The notes under the pieces: generated by a model
Told to the model about the DNA's origin: nothing
The model's input: the letters and a program-made list of their open reading frames with translations, nothing else
Databases searched by the model: none
Assembly (NCBI RefSeq): GCF_900232995.1
Contig: NZ_OCVX01000003.1
Location: 374,760 to 438,759, forward strand
Source of the DNA: Mycobacterium simulans
Lineage (GTDB): Bacteria > Actinomycetota > Actinomycetes > Mycobacteriales > Mycobacteriaceae
DNA length: 64,000 nt
Reading direction: 5' to 3'
Made by a program: the position numbers and the translations under genes
Shown here: positions 47,337-55,780 of the stretch, one piece after another
Layout of the letters: each line of letters starts with the position of its first letter
Position numbering within the stretch: position 1 is the stretch's first letter

Positions 47337-48752
47337 GTGCCCAAGACGTTCGTCGGCTCCCGGGTCCGTCAGCTGCGCAACGAGCGCGGGTTCAGCCAGG
47401 CCGCACTGGCGCAGACGCTGGAGATCTCACCGAGCTATCTCAATCAGATCGAACACGACGTCCGCCCCCTGACGGTGGCCGTTCTGCTGCGGATCACCGA
47501 GGTGTTCGGGGTCGATGCGACCTTCTTCGCCTCTCAGGACGACACCCGGCTGGTTGCCGAGCTACGCGAGGTAACCATGGACCGCGATCTGGATCTCGAC
47601 ATCGACCCAACCCAGGTGGCCGAATTGGTTGGGGCTCATCCCGCCTTCGCGCGCGCGGTGGTCAATCTGCACCGGCGCTACCGAATCACCACCGCACAGC
47701 TGGCCGCCGCCACCGAGGAGCGATATTCCGACGGCAGCGGCAGCGGCTCGATCACCATGCCCCACGAGGAAGTACGTGACTACTTCTATCAACGGCAGAA
47801 CTACCTGCACGAGCTGGACAGCGCCGCCGAAGACCTGACGATTCAGATGCGGATGCATCACGGCGACCTGGCCCGCGAGTTGACTCGGCGGCTCACCGAG
47901 GTACACGGAGTCCGCATCACCAGAAGGATCGATCTCGGCGACACGGTGTTGCACCGCTACCACCCCAAGACCAAAACGCTGGAAATCAGCAATCACCTGT
48001 CCTTGGGTCAGCAGGTATTCAAGATGGCCGCCGAGTTGGCGTATCTCGAGTTCGGCGACCTGATCGACGGCATGGTCGAAGAGGGCAAGTTCACCAGCCA
48101 GGAGTCGCACACCCTGGCCCGGCTCGGGCTGGCCAATTACTTCGCCGCGGCCGCGGTGCTGCCCTACGGGCAGTTTCATGACGTCGCCGAGAATTTTCGC
48201 TACGACGTCGAGCGACTGTCGGCCTTCTACTCGGTGAGCTACGAGACGATCGCGCACCGGCTCTCGACTCTGCAACGGCCCTCGATGCGGGGCGTGCCGT
48301 TCTCGTTCGTCCGGGTCGACCGCGCCGGAAACATGTCAAAACGTCAGTCGGCCACCGGCTTTCACTTCTCCTCCAGCGGCGGCACCTGCCCGTTGTGGAA
48401 CGTCTACGAGACGTTCGCCAACCCCGGCAAGATCCTGGTGCAAATCGCCCAGATGCCCGACGGCCGCAACTACATGTGGGTGGCCCGCACCGTTGAGCGC
48501 CGCGCTGCCCGGTATGGTCAGCCCGGTAAAACCTTCGCGATCGGGCTCGGCTGCGAATTGCGGCATGCGCACCGGCTCGTCTACTCGGAAGGACTCGACT
48601 TGTCGGGGGATATCGCGACACCGATCGGCGCCGGTTGCCGGGTCTGCGAGCGCGACAACTGCCCGCAACGGGCATTTCCCGCGCTCGGGCGCGCACTCGA
48701 TCTCGACGAGCATCGCAGCACGGTGTCCCCTTACCTGGTGAAGCAGCCGTGA
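47337..48752 (+). CDS. ramB: Transcriptional regulator RamB
   Basis: Regulator of acetate and glyoxylate metabolism; in M. tuberculosis (Rv0465c) it represses icl. 471 residues from GTG 47337. N-terminal XRE HTH: VRQLRNERGFSQAALAQTLE followed by ISPSYLNQIEHDVRPLT. A central ImmA/IrrE-like domain (HRYHPKTKTLEISNHLSLGQ) follows, then a C-terminal ScfR-type domain (DUF2083) with CRVCERDNCPQRAFPALGR, a Cys motif seen in this family. Candidate target site 46291-46303. Stop overlaps the next start by 4 bp. Confidence 0.95.
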   Translation: MPKTFVGSRVRQLRNERGFSQAALAQTLEISPSYLNQIEHDVRPLTVAVLLRITEVFGVDATFFASQDDTRLVAELREVTMDRDLDLDIDPTQVAELVGAHPAFARAVVNLHRRYRITTAQLAAATEERYSDGSGSGSITMPHEEVRDYFYQRQNYLHELDSAAEDLTIQMRMHHGDLARELTRRLTEVHGVRITRRIDLGDTVLHRYHPKTKTLEISNHLSLGQQVFKMAAELAYLEFGDLIDGMVEEGKFTSQESHTLARLGLANYFAAAAVLPYGQFHDVAENFRYDVERLSAFYSVSYETIAHRLSTLQRPSMRGVPFSFVRVDRAGNMSKRQSATGFHFSSSGGTCPLWNVYETFANPGKILVQIAQMPDGRNYMWVARTVERRAARYGQPGKTFAIGLGCELRHAHRLVYSEGLDLSGDIATPIGAGCRVCERDNCPQRAFPALGRALDLDEHRSTVSPYLVKQP

Positions 48753-49324
48753 CCGCCCCTCAAGACGGCCAGCTCGCGCGCATCCCGTCGGGCAGGTTCC
48801 GCCAACTGGGGCCGGTCAACTGGGTGCTGGCCAAGCTGGGTGCACGCACTGTGCGAGCGCCGGAGATGCATTTGTTCACCACGCTGGGCTACCGTCAGTC
48901 CCTGTTCTGGGCCTGGCTGCTCTATGGCGGCCGGGTGTTGCGGGGGCGGCTGGCCCGCATCGATACCGAGCTGGTGATATTGCGCGTCGCGCATTTGCGC
49001 TCCTGCGAATACGAGTTGCAGCACCATCGCCGCATGGCGCGTGGGGCAGGGCTCGATCCTCAGACGCAAGCCACCATATTCGCCTGGCCTGACACTCCTG
49101 AAACCGACGGTCCCCGAAAGGTTTTGAGCGCCCGACAACAGGCGCTGTTAATGGCGACTGATGAGTTGATCAAGGACCGGTCGATCACCGCGGACACCTG
49201 GCAACAGCTGGCGACGCACCTCAACCGGCCCCGGTTGATCGAATTCTGCATGCTGGCAACTCATTACGACGGGCTGGCGGCCACGATCACGGCACTCGAG
49301 ATACCGCTGGACAACCCGCGCTGA
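48749..49324 (+). CDS. Carboxymuconolactone decarboxylase-family (AhpD-like) protein (Rv0464c)
   Basis: 191 residues from GTG 48749, coupled to ramB by a 4-bp overlap. All-helical CMD fold with IDTELVILRVAHLRSCEYEL followed by QHHRRMA. It has the single Cys with a downstream His (CEYELQHH) but not the CxxC of AhpD, so peroxidase-type disulphide chemistry as in AhpD is unlikely. Conserved beside ramB in mycobacteria; role unknown. Convergent with the small membrane-protein gene. Confidence 0.9.
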   Translation: MTAPQDGQLARIPSGRFRQLGPVNWVLAKLGARTVRAPEMHLFTTLGYRQSLFWAWLLYGGRVLRGRLARIDTELVILRVAHLRSCEYELQHHRRMARGAGLDPQTQATIFAWPDTPETDGPRKVLSARQQALLMATDELIKDRSITADTWQQLATHLNRPRLIEFCMLATHYDGLAATITALEIPLDNPR

Positions 49325-49327
49325 CTG

Positions 49328-49618
49328 CTAGAAATAGATCTCGGCCAGCACGGCCAACGTCAGAATGACCGGAAAGATCGGCAACCCGAACGCAAACGCC
49401 GACCAGGCAAACTTGCGGCGCCAGCGCAGCCCCCAGCCCCCCACCGCGGCGCAGACCGTGAGCACACCCGACAGCAGCAAGACCGCAAGGCTCCATTTGC
49501 TGGCGGTCGTGAGATCATCGCCGATCGAAATGGCCACCAGCCACAGGATGTAGCCGGCGGCCAAACCGCCGATGCCACCCACAATGGTCTGGGGGGTCTG
49601 GGGAGTATCGGTGCTCAT
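49328..49618 (-). CDS. Small three-helix membrane protein (Rv0463)
   Basis: 96 residues from ATG 49618, matching Rv0463 (97). Three hydrophobic segments: GGIGGLAAGYILWLVAISIG, WSLAVLLLSGVLTVCAAVGG and FAFGLPIFPVILTLAVLAEI. The longer open frame overlaps lpdC and is unsupported. It starts five bases after the lpdC stop on the same strand and is probably co-transcribed. Function unknown. Confidence 0.88.
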   Translation of the reverse strand: MSTDTPQTPQTIVGGIGGLAAGYILWLVAISIGDDLTTASKWSLAVLLLSGVLTVCAAVGGWGLRWRRKFAWSAFAFGLPIFPVILTLAVLAEIYF

Positions 49619-49623
49619 CTTGC

Positions 49624-51018
49624 TCAGAAGTTGATCATGTGGCCGGTCAGGCCGTGGAAGCACTCCTGCAGCGCCTCTGACATCGTCGGGTGAGTGTGTA
49701 CGTTGCGCGCCAACTCGGTGGCCGTGAGGTCCCACTTCTGCGCCAGCGTGAGCTCGGGCAGCAGTTCGGAGACGTCGTGGCCAACCAAATGCCCGCCCAG
49801 CAGCTCGCCGTGCTTCGCGTCGGCCACCAACTTGACGAAACCGCTGGGGTCGCCAAGGCCGTGCGCCTTGCCGTTGGCGGTGAACGGGAACTTGGCGACC
49901 ACGACGTCGTAACCTTCGTCGCGGGCCTGCTGTTCAGTGAGCCCGAAGCTGGCGACCTGCGGTTGGCAGAAGGTCGCGCGCGGCAACATGCGGTAATCGC
50001 CTAGAGCCAAAGTCTCTGCACCGGCAATGGTTTCGGCCGCGACCACGCCCTGCGCTTCTGCGACGTGCGCCAGCATCAGCAGCCCGGTGACGTCGCCGAT
50101 CGCGTAGATATGGGGGACGCTGGTGCGCATGTAGTCGTTGATGCCGATGGCCTTGCGGTCGGTCAGCGCGACGCCCGCCTTGTCCAGTCCGTAGCCCTCG
50201 ACGTTGGGCGCGAACCCGATGGCCTGCAATACCTTGTCGGCCGTAAGCTCCTCGGATTTACCGTCCTTGCTCACGACCACGGTGACCTGCGAACCATCGT
50301 CGGAAATGGACTCCACCTTGGTTCCGGTCAGGATCTTGACACCGAGCTTTTTGAACTGCTTCTCGATCTCCTTGGAGACCTCGGCGTCCTCATTGGGCAG
50401 CGCACGCGGCAGGAACTCCACGATCGTCACGTCGACGCCATAGTTCTTCAGCACATAGCCAAACTCCATGCCAATCGCGCCGGCTCCGGCGATGATGATC
50501 GACTTCGGCAACTCCCGCAACAGGATCTGTTCCTCATAGGTCACGACGTTGGCCGACAGCGACGTCCCGGGCACCAGTCGGGTGCTGCTGCCGGTGGCGA
50601 TGATCGCGTTGTCGAACGTGACCGTTTCGGTACCGCCATCGTTGAGCTCAATCGACAACGTGTTGGCGTCGGTAAACCTGCCATAGCCGTGGATCTCGGT
50701 GATCTTGTTCTTCTTCATCAGGAAGTGCACGCCGGCCACACGGCCGTCGGCCACCTTGCGGCTGCGGTCAAAGGCGACCCCGTAGTCGAACTTGGCTTCG
50801 CCGTTGATGCCGAAAGTCTTGGCGTCCTTGGTGAAGATGTGGACAAGTTCGGCGTTGCGCAACAGCGCCTTGGACGGGATGCATCCGACGTTGAGGCAGA
50901 CTCCGCCCCAATATTTGGGTTCGACGATTGCGGTGTTGAGGCCTAACTGCGCGGCGCGAATCGCCGCGACATATCCGCCGGGACCGGCTCCGAGAACGAC
51001 GACGTCATAGTGAGTCAC
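49624..51018 (-). CDS. lpdC: Dihydrolipoamide dehydrogenase
   Basis: E3 flavoenzyme shared by pyruvate dehydrogenase, branched-chain ketoacid dehydrogenase and the peroxynitrite reductase/peroxidase of mycobacteria. 464 residues from GTG 51018, the M. tuberculosis length. FAD site [15 protein letters not shown], redox disulphide in [14 protein letters not shown] (C41, C46), NAD site [16 protein letters not shown], second FAD contact [11 protein letters not shown], and the C-terminal catalytic His-Glu in [10 protein letters not shown]. Complete and unremarkable. Confidence 0.97.
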   Translation of the reverse strand: MTHYDVVVLGAGPGGYVAAIRAAQLGLNTAIVEPKYWGGVCLNVGCIPSKALLRNAELVHIFTKDAKTFGINGEAKFDYGVAFDRSRKVADGRVAGVHFLMKKNKITEIHGYGRFTDANTLSIELNDGGTETVTFDNAIIATGSSTRLVPGTSLSANVVTYEEQILLRELPKSIIIAGAGAIGMEFGYVLKNYGVDVTIVEFLPRALPNEDAEVSKEIEKQFKKLGVKILTGTKVESISDDGSQVTVVVSKDGKSEELTADKVLQAIGFAPNVEGYGLDKAGVALTDRKAIGINDYMRTSVPHIYAIGDVTGLLMLAHVAEAQGVVAAETIAGAETLALGDYRMLPRATFCQPQVASFGLTEQQARDEGYDVVVAKFPFTANGKAHGLGDPSGFVKLVADAKHGELLGGHLVGHDVSELLPELTLAQKWDLTATELARNVHTHPTMSEALQECFHGLTGHMINF

Positions 51019-51208
51019 GGCCCCCACCCTAGTGGCTCCAACTGCCTAGATCGCGGGCAGGACTGGCGACTTTCGCTCTTTTCGACACCGTCCCTGTGGC
51101 ACCACTCCGGATTACTGCGAGCGAAGGAGTGGAAACGACGTCGGCCAGTCTCGTTCCCGCCGATTGCCGATCCGAGCCTGCGGACTCGGTTATGATGGCG
51201 AGGCCAAC

Positions 51209-51937
51209 ATGACCATGGACAACATGCCCGCCGTTAATGGGTGGCCGAGGTGGTCGCACCTCACCGTCGAACGACTGATTAAGACACTTCCTCCGATTGA
51301 GGATATTTGGGCGGCACTCCCCGATCCTGCAGCAATAGGGCAATTAAAGCAACGCGAAAACCTGCTCGGTGTCGCCACCCTTTCCTGGCGCAGCTTTGAA
51401 CTTATTCACGAAATCGTGTCGCATCTCGGGGCATACAACGCAATCGTTCGGCATCCACCTTCGGTGAAAGCGTGCACGAAGCAAGCCCTGCTCAATGGCC
51501 TCTTAAGTAACGCTGCGCTGCTGGTCAACAAAACAGTGACGGTTCGTCTCCACACACAGCACTTCCTGCTCACCGGTGTGGGTGACTTCACGATCAATCG
51601 TCATTTGTTACACCAGGTAGCTGAGAAATTCCAGCTCCCCCGGCGGGTCGCAAAGGCTTGCCGGATCAATCCGACTGATTATTCTCCGGAATCCGAACTG
51701 GGACTACAAGCCGGTATAGTCTCGCCTTTCATCTCGCCCTCGGTGTCACGCAATAGACTGCGCGGGATAGTGCTATTTATAGCGATGGAAATCGACCCAA
51801 CGGAAGAGCGAATGATAGCAATATCACTCTCACCATTTGAGAGTCTGGTTGTTCGGCTTGCCGACTTCCATGCGCTTGCGCACCTTTATGCGCGGCGCGC
51901 ATACCCTGACCTTCATTGGGCCAAGATTCGCGGCTAA
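51209..51937 (+). CDS. Unrecognised protein in AT-rich island; weak YbaK-like pattern
   Basis: 242 residues from ATG 51209 (GCGAGG nearby); the frame is open to 51164. No confident family. The middle and end, with FTINRHLLHQVAEKFQLPRR, then LGLQAGIVSPFISPSV and ERMIAISLSPFESLVVRLAD, loosely echo the YbaK/ProX aminoacyl-tRNA deacylase core (KLLK...GYxxGxVSPF...vxLxxxDL), but the usual catalytic Lys and order are not clear to me. GC in sampled lines is about 47-57 %, below the neighbouring genes, and codon use (AAT, ATA, TTA) is unlike them, suggesting transfer. It is convergent with a TetR gene, overlapping by 4 bp. Confidence 0.7.
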   Translation: MTMDNMPAVNGWPRWSHLTVERLIKTLPPIEDIWAALPDPAAIGQLKQRENLLGVATLSWRSFELIHEIVSHLGAYNAIVRHPPSVKACTKQALLNGLLSNAALLVNKTVTVRLHTQHFLLTGVGDFTINRHLLHQVAEKFQLPRRVAKACRINPTDYSPESELGLQAGIVSPFISPSVSRNRLRGIVLFIAMEIDPTEERMIAISLSPFESLVVRLADFHALAHLYARRAYPDLHWAKIRG

Positions 51938-52545
51938 TTAGGTGCGGGCGCACGCAGGCCATCCCCCACCACGTCGACAGCCAGTCGCGCCAGCTGTTGG
52001 CGAGAACGTTCGGATTCGCCGGTTCCGCGCAGCTCGTCGGAAGCGCTCGCCAGCCCGCCGATTCCCCATGTGGTCAAGAAGAAGTACACGGTCTCAACCG
52101 CGCCCTCCCGAACTACGCCGGCGGCTTGCAGCTGCGCCAGAAGCGCGGCGGAGGCCTCGCGGGTCGGACCGATGTAATGCGTGAGCATGTATTCGAACCG
52201 TGGACCAGATATTGCGGCTTCGTGCTGGATGATCCGGGCCAACGCCGGTCGCCGCAGCGTCGCTTCGGAGAATTTGACCATCAGCAGCCGTAGAACCTCG
52301 AAAAGATCCGACGGCACCTCATCCGGCGGCACCTGTAGCGCTGCGTACAAGTCCGCGAAACCGTGATCGACCGCGGCGTGCCAGGCGGCATCCTTGGATT
52401 GATAACGCCGATGGATCAGATTGTGGCTCATCCCGAGGTGTCGGCATAGCTCACGCAGACTCGTGCCCTCATAACCCAGATCGGCGAATGCGTCGAGTAG
52501 GCGGTCTAGGAGCTCGACCTCCTCGATGAGCTTCGGACGTGCCAC
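51934..52545 (-). CDS. TetR-family transcriptional regulator
   Basis: 203 residues from a GTG at 52545. HTH near residues 25-50: GYEGTSLRELCRHLGMSHNL followed by IHRRYQSKDAAW, an unusual recognition helix with NLIHRRY instead of the more common YYHF. The C-terminal ligand domain is a TetR_C-like helical bundle (EVLRLLMVKFSEATLRRPAL). Divergent from the PucR gene with inverted repeats between them that may be its operator. I recall no TetR gene at this place in H37Rv. Confidence 0.88.
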   Translation of the reverse strand: MARPKLIEEVELLDRLLDAFADLGYEGTSLRELCRHLGMSHNLIHRRYQSKDAAWHAAVDHGFADLYAALQVPPDEVPSDLFEVLRLLMVKFSEATLRRPALARIIQHEAAISGPRFEYMLTHYIGPTREASAALLAQLQAAGVVREGAVETVYFFLTTWGIGGLASASDELRGTGESERSRQQLARLAVDVVGDGLRAPAPN

Positions 52546-52607
52546 TTGTCTAGGTTATTCGCGCCGTGCGTGGACGCGCGCAGTGGTTGTATCGGCATCC
52601 ATGGACA

Positions 52608-52653
52608 TAGTTGACAGATGACACTAATCAGATATGATGACAACTGTCAACTA
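52608..52653. promoter_or_regulatory. Nested inverted repeats, probable TetR or PucR operator
   Basis: TAGTTGACAG (52608-52617) and CTGTCAACTA (52644-52653) are perfect 10-bp inverted arms 26 bp apart. Inside the right arm TGACA-AC-TGTCA (52638-52649) is a second palindrome. The arms overlap the -35 element and the start-site region of the PucR promoter, so a bound repressor would block it. Confidence 0.65.
52611..52638 (+). promoter_or_regulatory. Near-consensus SigA promoter for the PucR gene
   Basis: TTGACA at 52611-52616 is a perfect -35, followed after 16 bp by TATGAT (52633-52638), one mismatch from the -10 consensus. Transcription would begin near 52645, 77 bp before the chosen ATG. 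Such a strong-looking promoter is unusual among mycobacterial genes, which suggests tight repression. Confidence 0.65.
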
Positions 52654-52721
52654 ACGTGTCGAGACTACGCCCGCCGGCATCCGCGGGACGCGACCGGCCG
52701 CAGCACACAGAAGGGCAGATC

Positions 52722-54419
52722 ATGGCCGCTCCGATTACCCACTATTCCGAGCTATCGATCGATACCAACGAATTGACGGTTCGCCGGCTGCTCGATGAAG
52801 CACTGATGTCCGGTGCCCGTGTTGTGACCGGCGCTGACCAGCTCGATCGCGCGTTGACCTGGATTCTGCCGCTGACTGAAGTACCAGCGTTGCCGAATCG
52901 ACTCGAGGCGGTGGCGGTGTATACCCGCGCCGAGGCCTTGGCCGGCGGCGGCATCCCGCTTGCCTCGCTAGCCACCCGGGGTGCGGCGGTTCTGGTGGTT
53001 GACGGGCCGATACCAGCAGAGGTTCCACGCTCGGGTCTCCCCACCGGACTGGTGGTCATCGAGATGGCCGCGCGCGTCGGCTTTGCCGCCCTTAGCCGCC
53101 TTTTCGCGACGCTGACCCTGAATCAGGAAGTGCCGGTGATGCGGTACTCGATGCACGTGCATGCGTTGCTGGCGAGGCTGTTCCACCGTGGGGCAGGCCT
53201 GGAGATCCTCATTCGTGAGGTTTGCAATCTGGCCCGCAACCCCGCGATGGTCCTCGACGCTCGCGGTCAGGTGATTGCCCAGGCTGGACTTGGCGTGAAC
53301 GACATTGAAGCGCTCGCCGACTCGGCTCGCCACGTGCTTGCAACCGGTATACCCTCCGCACGTCGTTTGACCGAACAGGGCAGCCGGATGGAACGCGTCG
53401 TTGGTGCCAGCGGCGGAACCTGGACATCGATTGCCCATGAAATCAAGGTCGGTAAGGCCGTCGAGGGCTGGGTAATCGTCCTCGTCCCGTTTGCCGTCTT
53501 GGGCCCCCACGATCTGGCCCGTCACCGCGTCCTCACCGAACAGGCGGCTGCCGTTGTTGGCATCGAACTGCTGCGCCAGCGCAGCGTCGAGGAGGCCGAA
53601 GACCGGGCGCGCGATGACTTCATCCAAGCGCTGGTGCACGGCGCCTTCTTCAGCGACCACGAACTGCGGGCCCGTGCCGAGCACCACGAGATCGACCCGG
53701 ATTCGACGTTCGGCGTGTTCGTTGCCCGCGGCTTGTTACCGCCACCGGTACGAAATCGGGCAGCCAGAACGCTGCGATTGGTCCGCGATGCTGCCCACAT
53801 CTTCGCGGACCAGTCGGTGCGCGCCGATGCGACCGTTATCGGCGATGTTTTGGTGGTGGTGCGTACCCTGCGCGGTGCTGACGAGTCAGCGCTAAGCCAC
53901 GAGATGGCCGCCTTGGCCCAATCAATGTGCCGTGCACTTGAGCTGCGTTGTGGGAAGGCGGTAGCCGTCGCCTACGGACAACCAGCCCGCGGCGCCGGTG
54001 AAGTCTCCGACAGCTATCGCGACGCCCAAATCGCTTTGGACATCGCGCATCGGCTCGGCCGTACCTGCGCCACCTCTCATCAGGACCTGCGCAGCTTCAC
54101 GATGCTCGCCGAAATCGCCGACTCTGAGGAGAGCCGGCAACTGATTCAGCAGTTCGTCGAGCCGTTGCGGTCGGGTCCGAATCTTCTGGAAACCTTGACG
54201 GGTTACCTGGCCCGAGGCGGGAACATCACTGACGCCGCCCGCGCACTCGATGTCCATCGCAACACGCTGCTGAACAAACTCGACCGAATTTCGCGCGCGA
54301 TCGGTCTGGACATCCGACAACCGGAGAACCAATTCACGGCTCGGCTAGCGATAAGGCTCGACACGCTGGCCGAGGCCAGAGCGGCAACCGACCGAGAGCT
54401 GTGCCCGGTGGGCCGCTAG
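52722..54419 (+). CDS. PucR-family transcriptional regulator
   Basis: 565 residues from ATG 52722 (GAAGGGC upstream); a GTG at 52656 would add 22. The N-terminal PucR domain has LTVRRLLDEALMSGARVVTG and DQLDRALTWILPLTEVPALP; the middle contains a GGDEF-like CdaR linker; the C-terminal PucR HTH is LETLTGYLARGGNITDAARA followed by LDVHRNTLLNKLDRI. Family members sense purine-degradation or other metabolites. Neighbours are not obvious catabolic genes except the aldehyde dehydrogenase cluster 1.4 kb away, so targets are unknown. Confidence 0.92.
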   Translation: MAAPITHYSELSIDTNELTVRRLLDEALMSGARVVTGADQLDRALTWILPLTEVPALPNRLEAVAVYTRAEALAGGGIPLASLATRGAAVLVVDGPIPAEVPRSGLPTGLVVIEMAARVGFAALSRLFATLTLNQEVPVMRYSMHVHALLARLFHRGAGLEILIREVCNLARNPAMVLDARGQVIAQAGLGVNDIEALADSARHVLATGIPSARRLTEQGSRMERVVGASGGTWTSIAHEIKVGKAVEGWVIVLVPFAVLGPHDLARHRVLTEQAAAVVGIELLRQRSVEEAEDRARDDFIQALVHGAFFSDHELRARAEHHEIDPDSTFGVFVARGLLPPPVRNRAARTLRLVRDAAHIFADQSVRADATVIGDVLVVVRTLRGADESALSHEMAALAQSMCRALELRCGKAVAVAYGQPARGAGEVSDSYRDAQIALDIAHRLGRTCATSHQDLRSFTMLAEIADSEESRQLIQQFVEPLRSGPNLLETLTGYLARGGNITDAARALDVHRNTLLNKLDRISRAIGLDIRQPENQFTARLAIRLDTLAEARAATDRELCPVGR

Positions 54420-54964
54420 TACGGAAGGACGCCAAGCAGACAGCGGGTCATCCGCTCGCAGTAAAAGTACCCGTAGAGCGGCGCGGCAGCGGCGACGGAG
54501 GCGAATGGTCCCGACATCACGGCGATCGACAACGCCGTGATCAGCGGCCTGCCCTGCACCATCGAGAGCATCAAGCCACCCACGGCACAAGCGACGACGT
54601 AGACCAGGACGACGAACACCGGCGGTGTCTTGTCGATCGTGTGGTACCACCAGTAGAACAAACTGAGCCCAACCTCGGCCGCAGCGAACCAGACGCCGAG
54701 GATCACCAGGACAAACTTCCACCATTTCAGGTAGAGGTACCGACCCGGTACGACAACCGGTGCGGCCGGCTCTGCGGCTGCCGCTTCCCCGGCGTCCGAA
54801 TCCTCCGCCGGGGTCGCGGGCGGCGACGCCTTGCCGGGTGTCTCGGCATTTTCGAGGCCGGCGAACGAAGCCAGCGGCTGCGAACCCGTGTCATCGAAAT
54901 CAGGTACGAACGGCTCCGTCCCCGGGCTTGATTCACGGTCTTGGTCACCGTCTTGGTCAGCCAC
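54416..54964 (-). CDS. Membrane protein (Rv0461-like)
   Basis: 182 residues from GTG 54964. The first 75 residues are acidic and Pro/Ala-rich; three hydrophobic helices follow: KFVLVILGVWFAAAEVGLSL, FVVLVYVVACAVGGLMLSMV and ITALSIAVMSGPFASVAAAA. Similar in size to M. tuberculosis Rv0461 (174). It overlaps the upstream membrane-protein gene by 8 bp (GTGGCTGA) and the convergent PucR gene by 4 bp. Function unknown. Confidence 0.87.
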   Translation of the reverse strand: MADQDGDQDRESSPGTEPFVPDFDDTGSQPLASFAGLENAETPGKASPPATPAEDSDAGEAAAAEPAAPVVVPGRYLYLKWWKFVLVILGVWFAAAEVGLSLFYWWYHTIDKTPPVFVVLVYVVACAVGGLMLSMVQGRPLITALSIAVMSGPFASVAAAAPLYGYFYCERMTRCLLGVLPY

Positions 54965-55235
54965 CGGAGACCACCTGGATCGCGACGAGCACACCCAACC
55001 AACCCGGCGCCAACGCGAGAATGAACGCACCCATCGTCGTCACCCATCGACGCCCGGACAACAGGATCACCAACAGCCCAATCGCGCTGGGAATCCCGAC
55101 CACAAGCGCGATGACGACATCCGGGCGCACCCGAGCGTGGACCAGCACAGTGGCCGCCACTCCCGCAAGCGCGCCGACCGCGTTACCCACCAGCATGGCG
55201 CTGGTCAACAGCCATGATCGTGGAAGCGGGATCAC
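54957..55235 (-). CDS. Small hydrophobic membrane protein (Rv0460-like)
   Basis: 92 residues from GTG 55235 (AAGG about ten bases upstream); an internal ATG at 55196 would give 79 residues, the length annotated for Rv0460. Three hydrophobic segments: AMLVGNAVGALAGVAATVLV, VVIALVVGIPSAIGLLVILL and GAFILALAPGWLGVLVAIQV. It overlaps the next gene by 8 bp. Function unknown; gene order matches H37Rv Rv0459-Rv0460-Rv0461. Confidence 0.85.
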   Translation of the reverse strand: MIPLPRSWLLTSAMLVGNAVGALAGVAATVLVHARVRPDVVIALVVGIPSAIGLLVILLSGRRWVTTMGAFILALAPGWLGVLVAIQVVSGG

Positions 55236-55255
55236 GGTGTACGACCTTACTGCGG

Positions 55256-55780
55256 TTATCGGCCAGTGGCGGCCCCGCACACTCCGGGCGGCGGGGTTTT
55301 GTCGTCGAGATCGACGATAAAACCCCGAGTCGACGGCCGTTCGCCACGCTCGAAAGCCGCGCCGGTAATCACCGGTACGGCCCGCAGCAGCTCTTGCTCG
55401 GCGTCGGTGAACAGCCGACCCCGACTGAGGAATCGCACGCCCTCAGGTGCTTCCAGACTGAACCCACCCCCGCGGCCCGGCACCACGTCGATGACCAGCT
55501 GAGTGTGCTGCGCTCCCCGATAGTGGGCCTGGTACTGCGGACCGGAGATCCACACCGGAACTCCGTCTCCTACGTCGAGTACGCCGAGCAACACGTCACG
55601 GTCACCGACGACAAAGTCCACACGCGGGTAGCACATCGGCGACGAACCGTCGCAGCAGCCGCCGGACTGGTGAAACATCACCGGGCCATGGCGGTCCTGC
55701 AGTCGGGTCAGCAATTCGGCGGCGGCAGCGGTTATCACCACGCCCGCGGGAGCTCTCCCCAGCGCCGAAGTCGCGACCAT
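55256..55780 (-). CDS. DUF779 protein (Rv0459)
   Basis: 174 residues. DUF779 proteins are small and usually encoded directly beside an aldehyde dehydrogenase, as here; the start shares a base with that gene's stop (TGATG). Cysteine-rich core VMFHQSGGCCDGSSPMCYPR, then GVPVWISGPQYQAHYRGAQH. The cysteines suggest metal or redox binding, possibly helping the dehydrogenase (inference). It is slightly longer at the C-terminus than Rv0459 (163). Confidence 0.9.
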   Translation of the reverse strand: MVATSALGRAPAGVVITAAAAELLTRLQDRHGPVMFHQSGGCCDGSSPMCYPRVDFVVGDRDVLLGVLDVGDGVPVWISGPQYQAHYRGAQHTQLVIDVVPGRGGGFSLEAPEGVRFLSRGRLFTDAEQELLRAVPVITGAAFERGERPSTRGFIVDLDDKTPPPGVCGAATGR

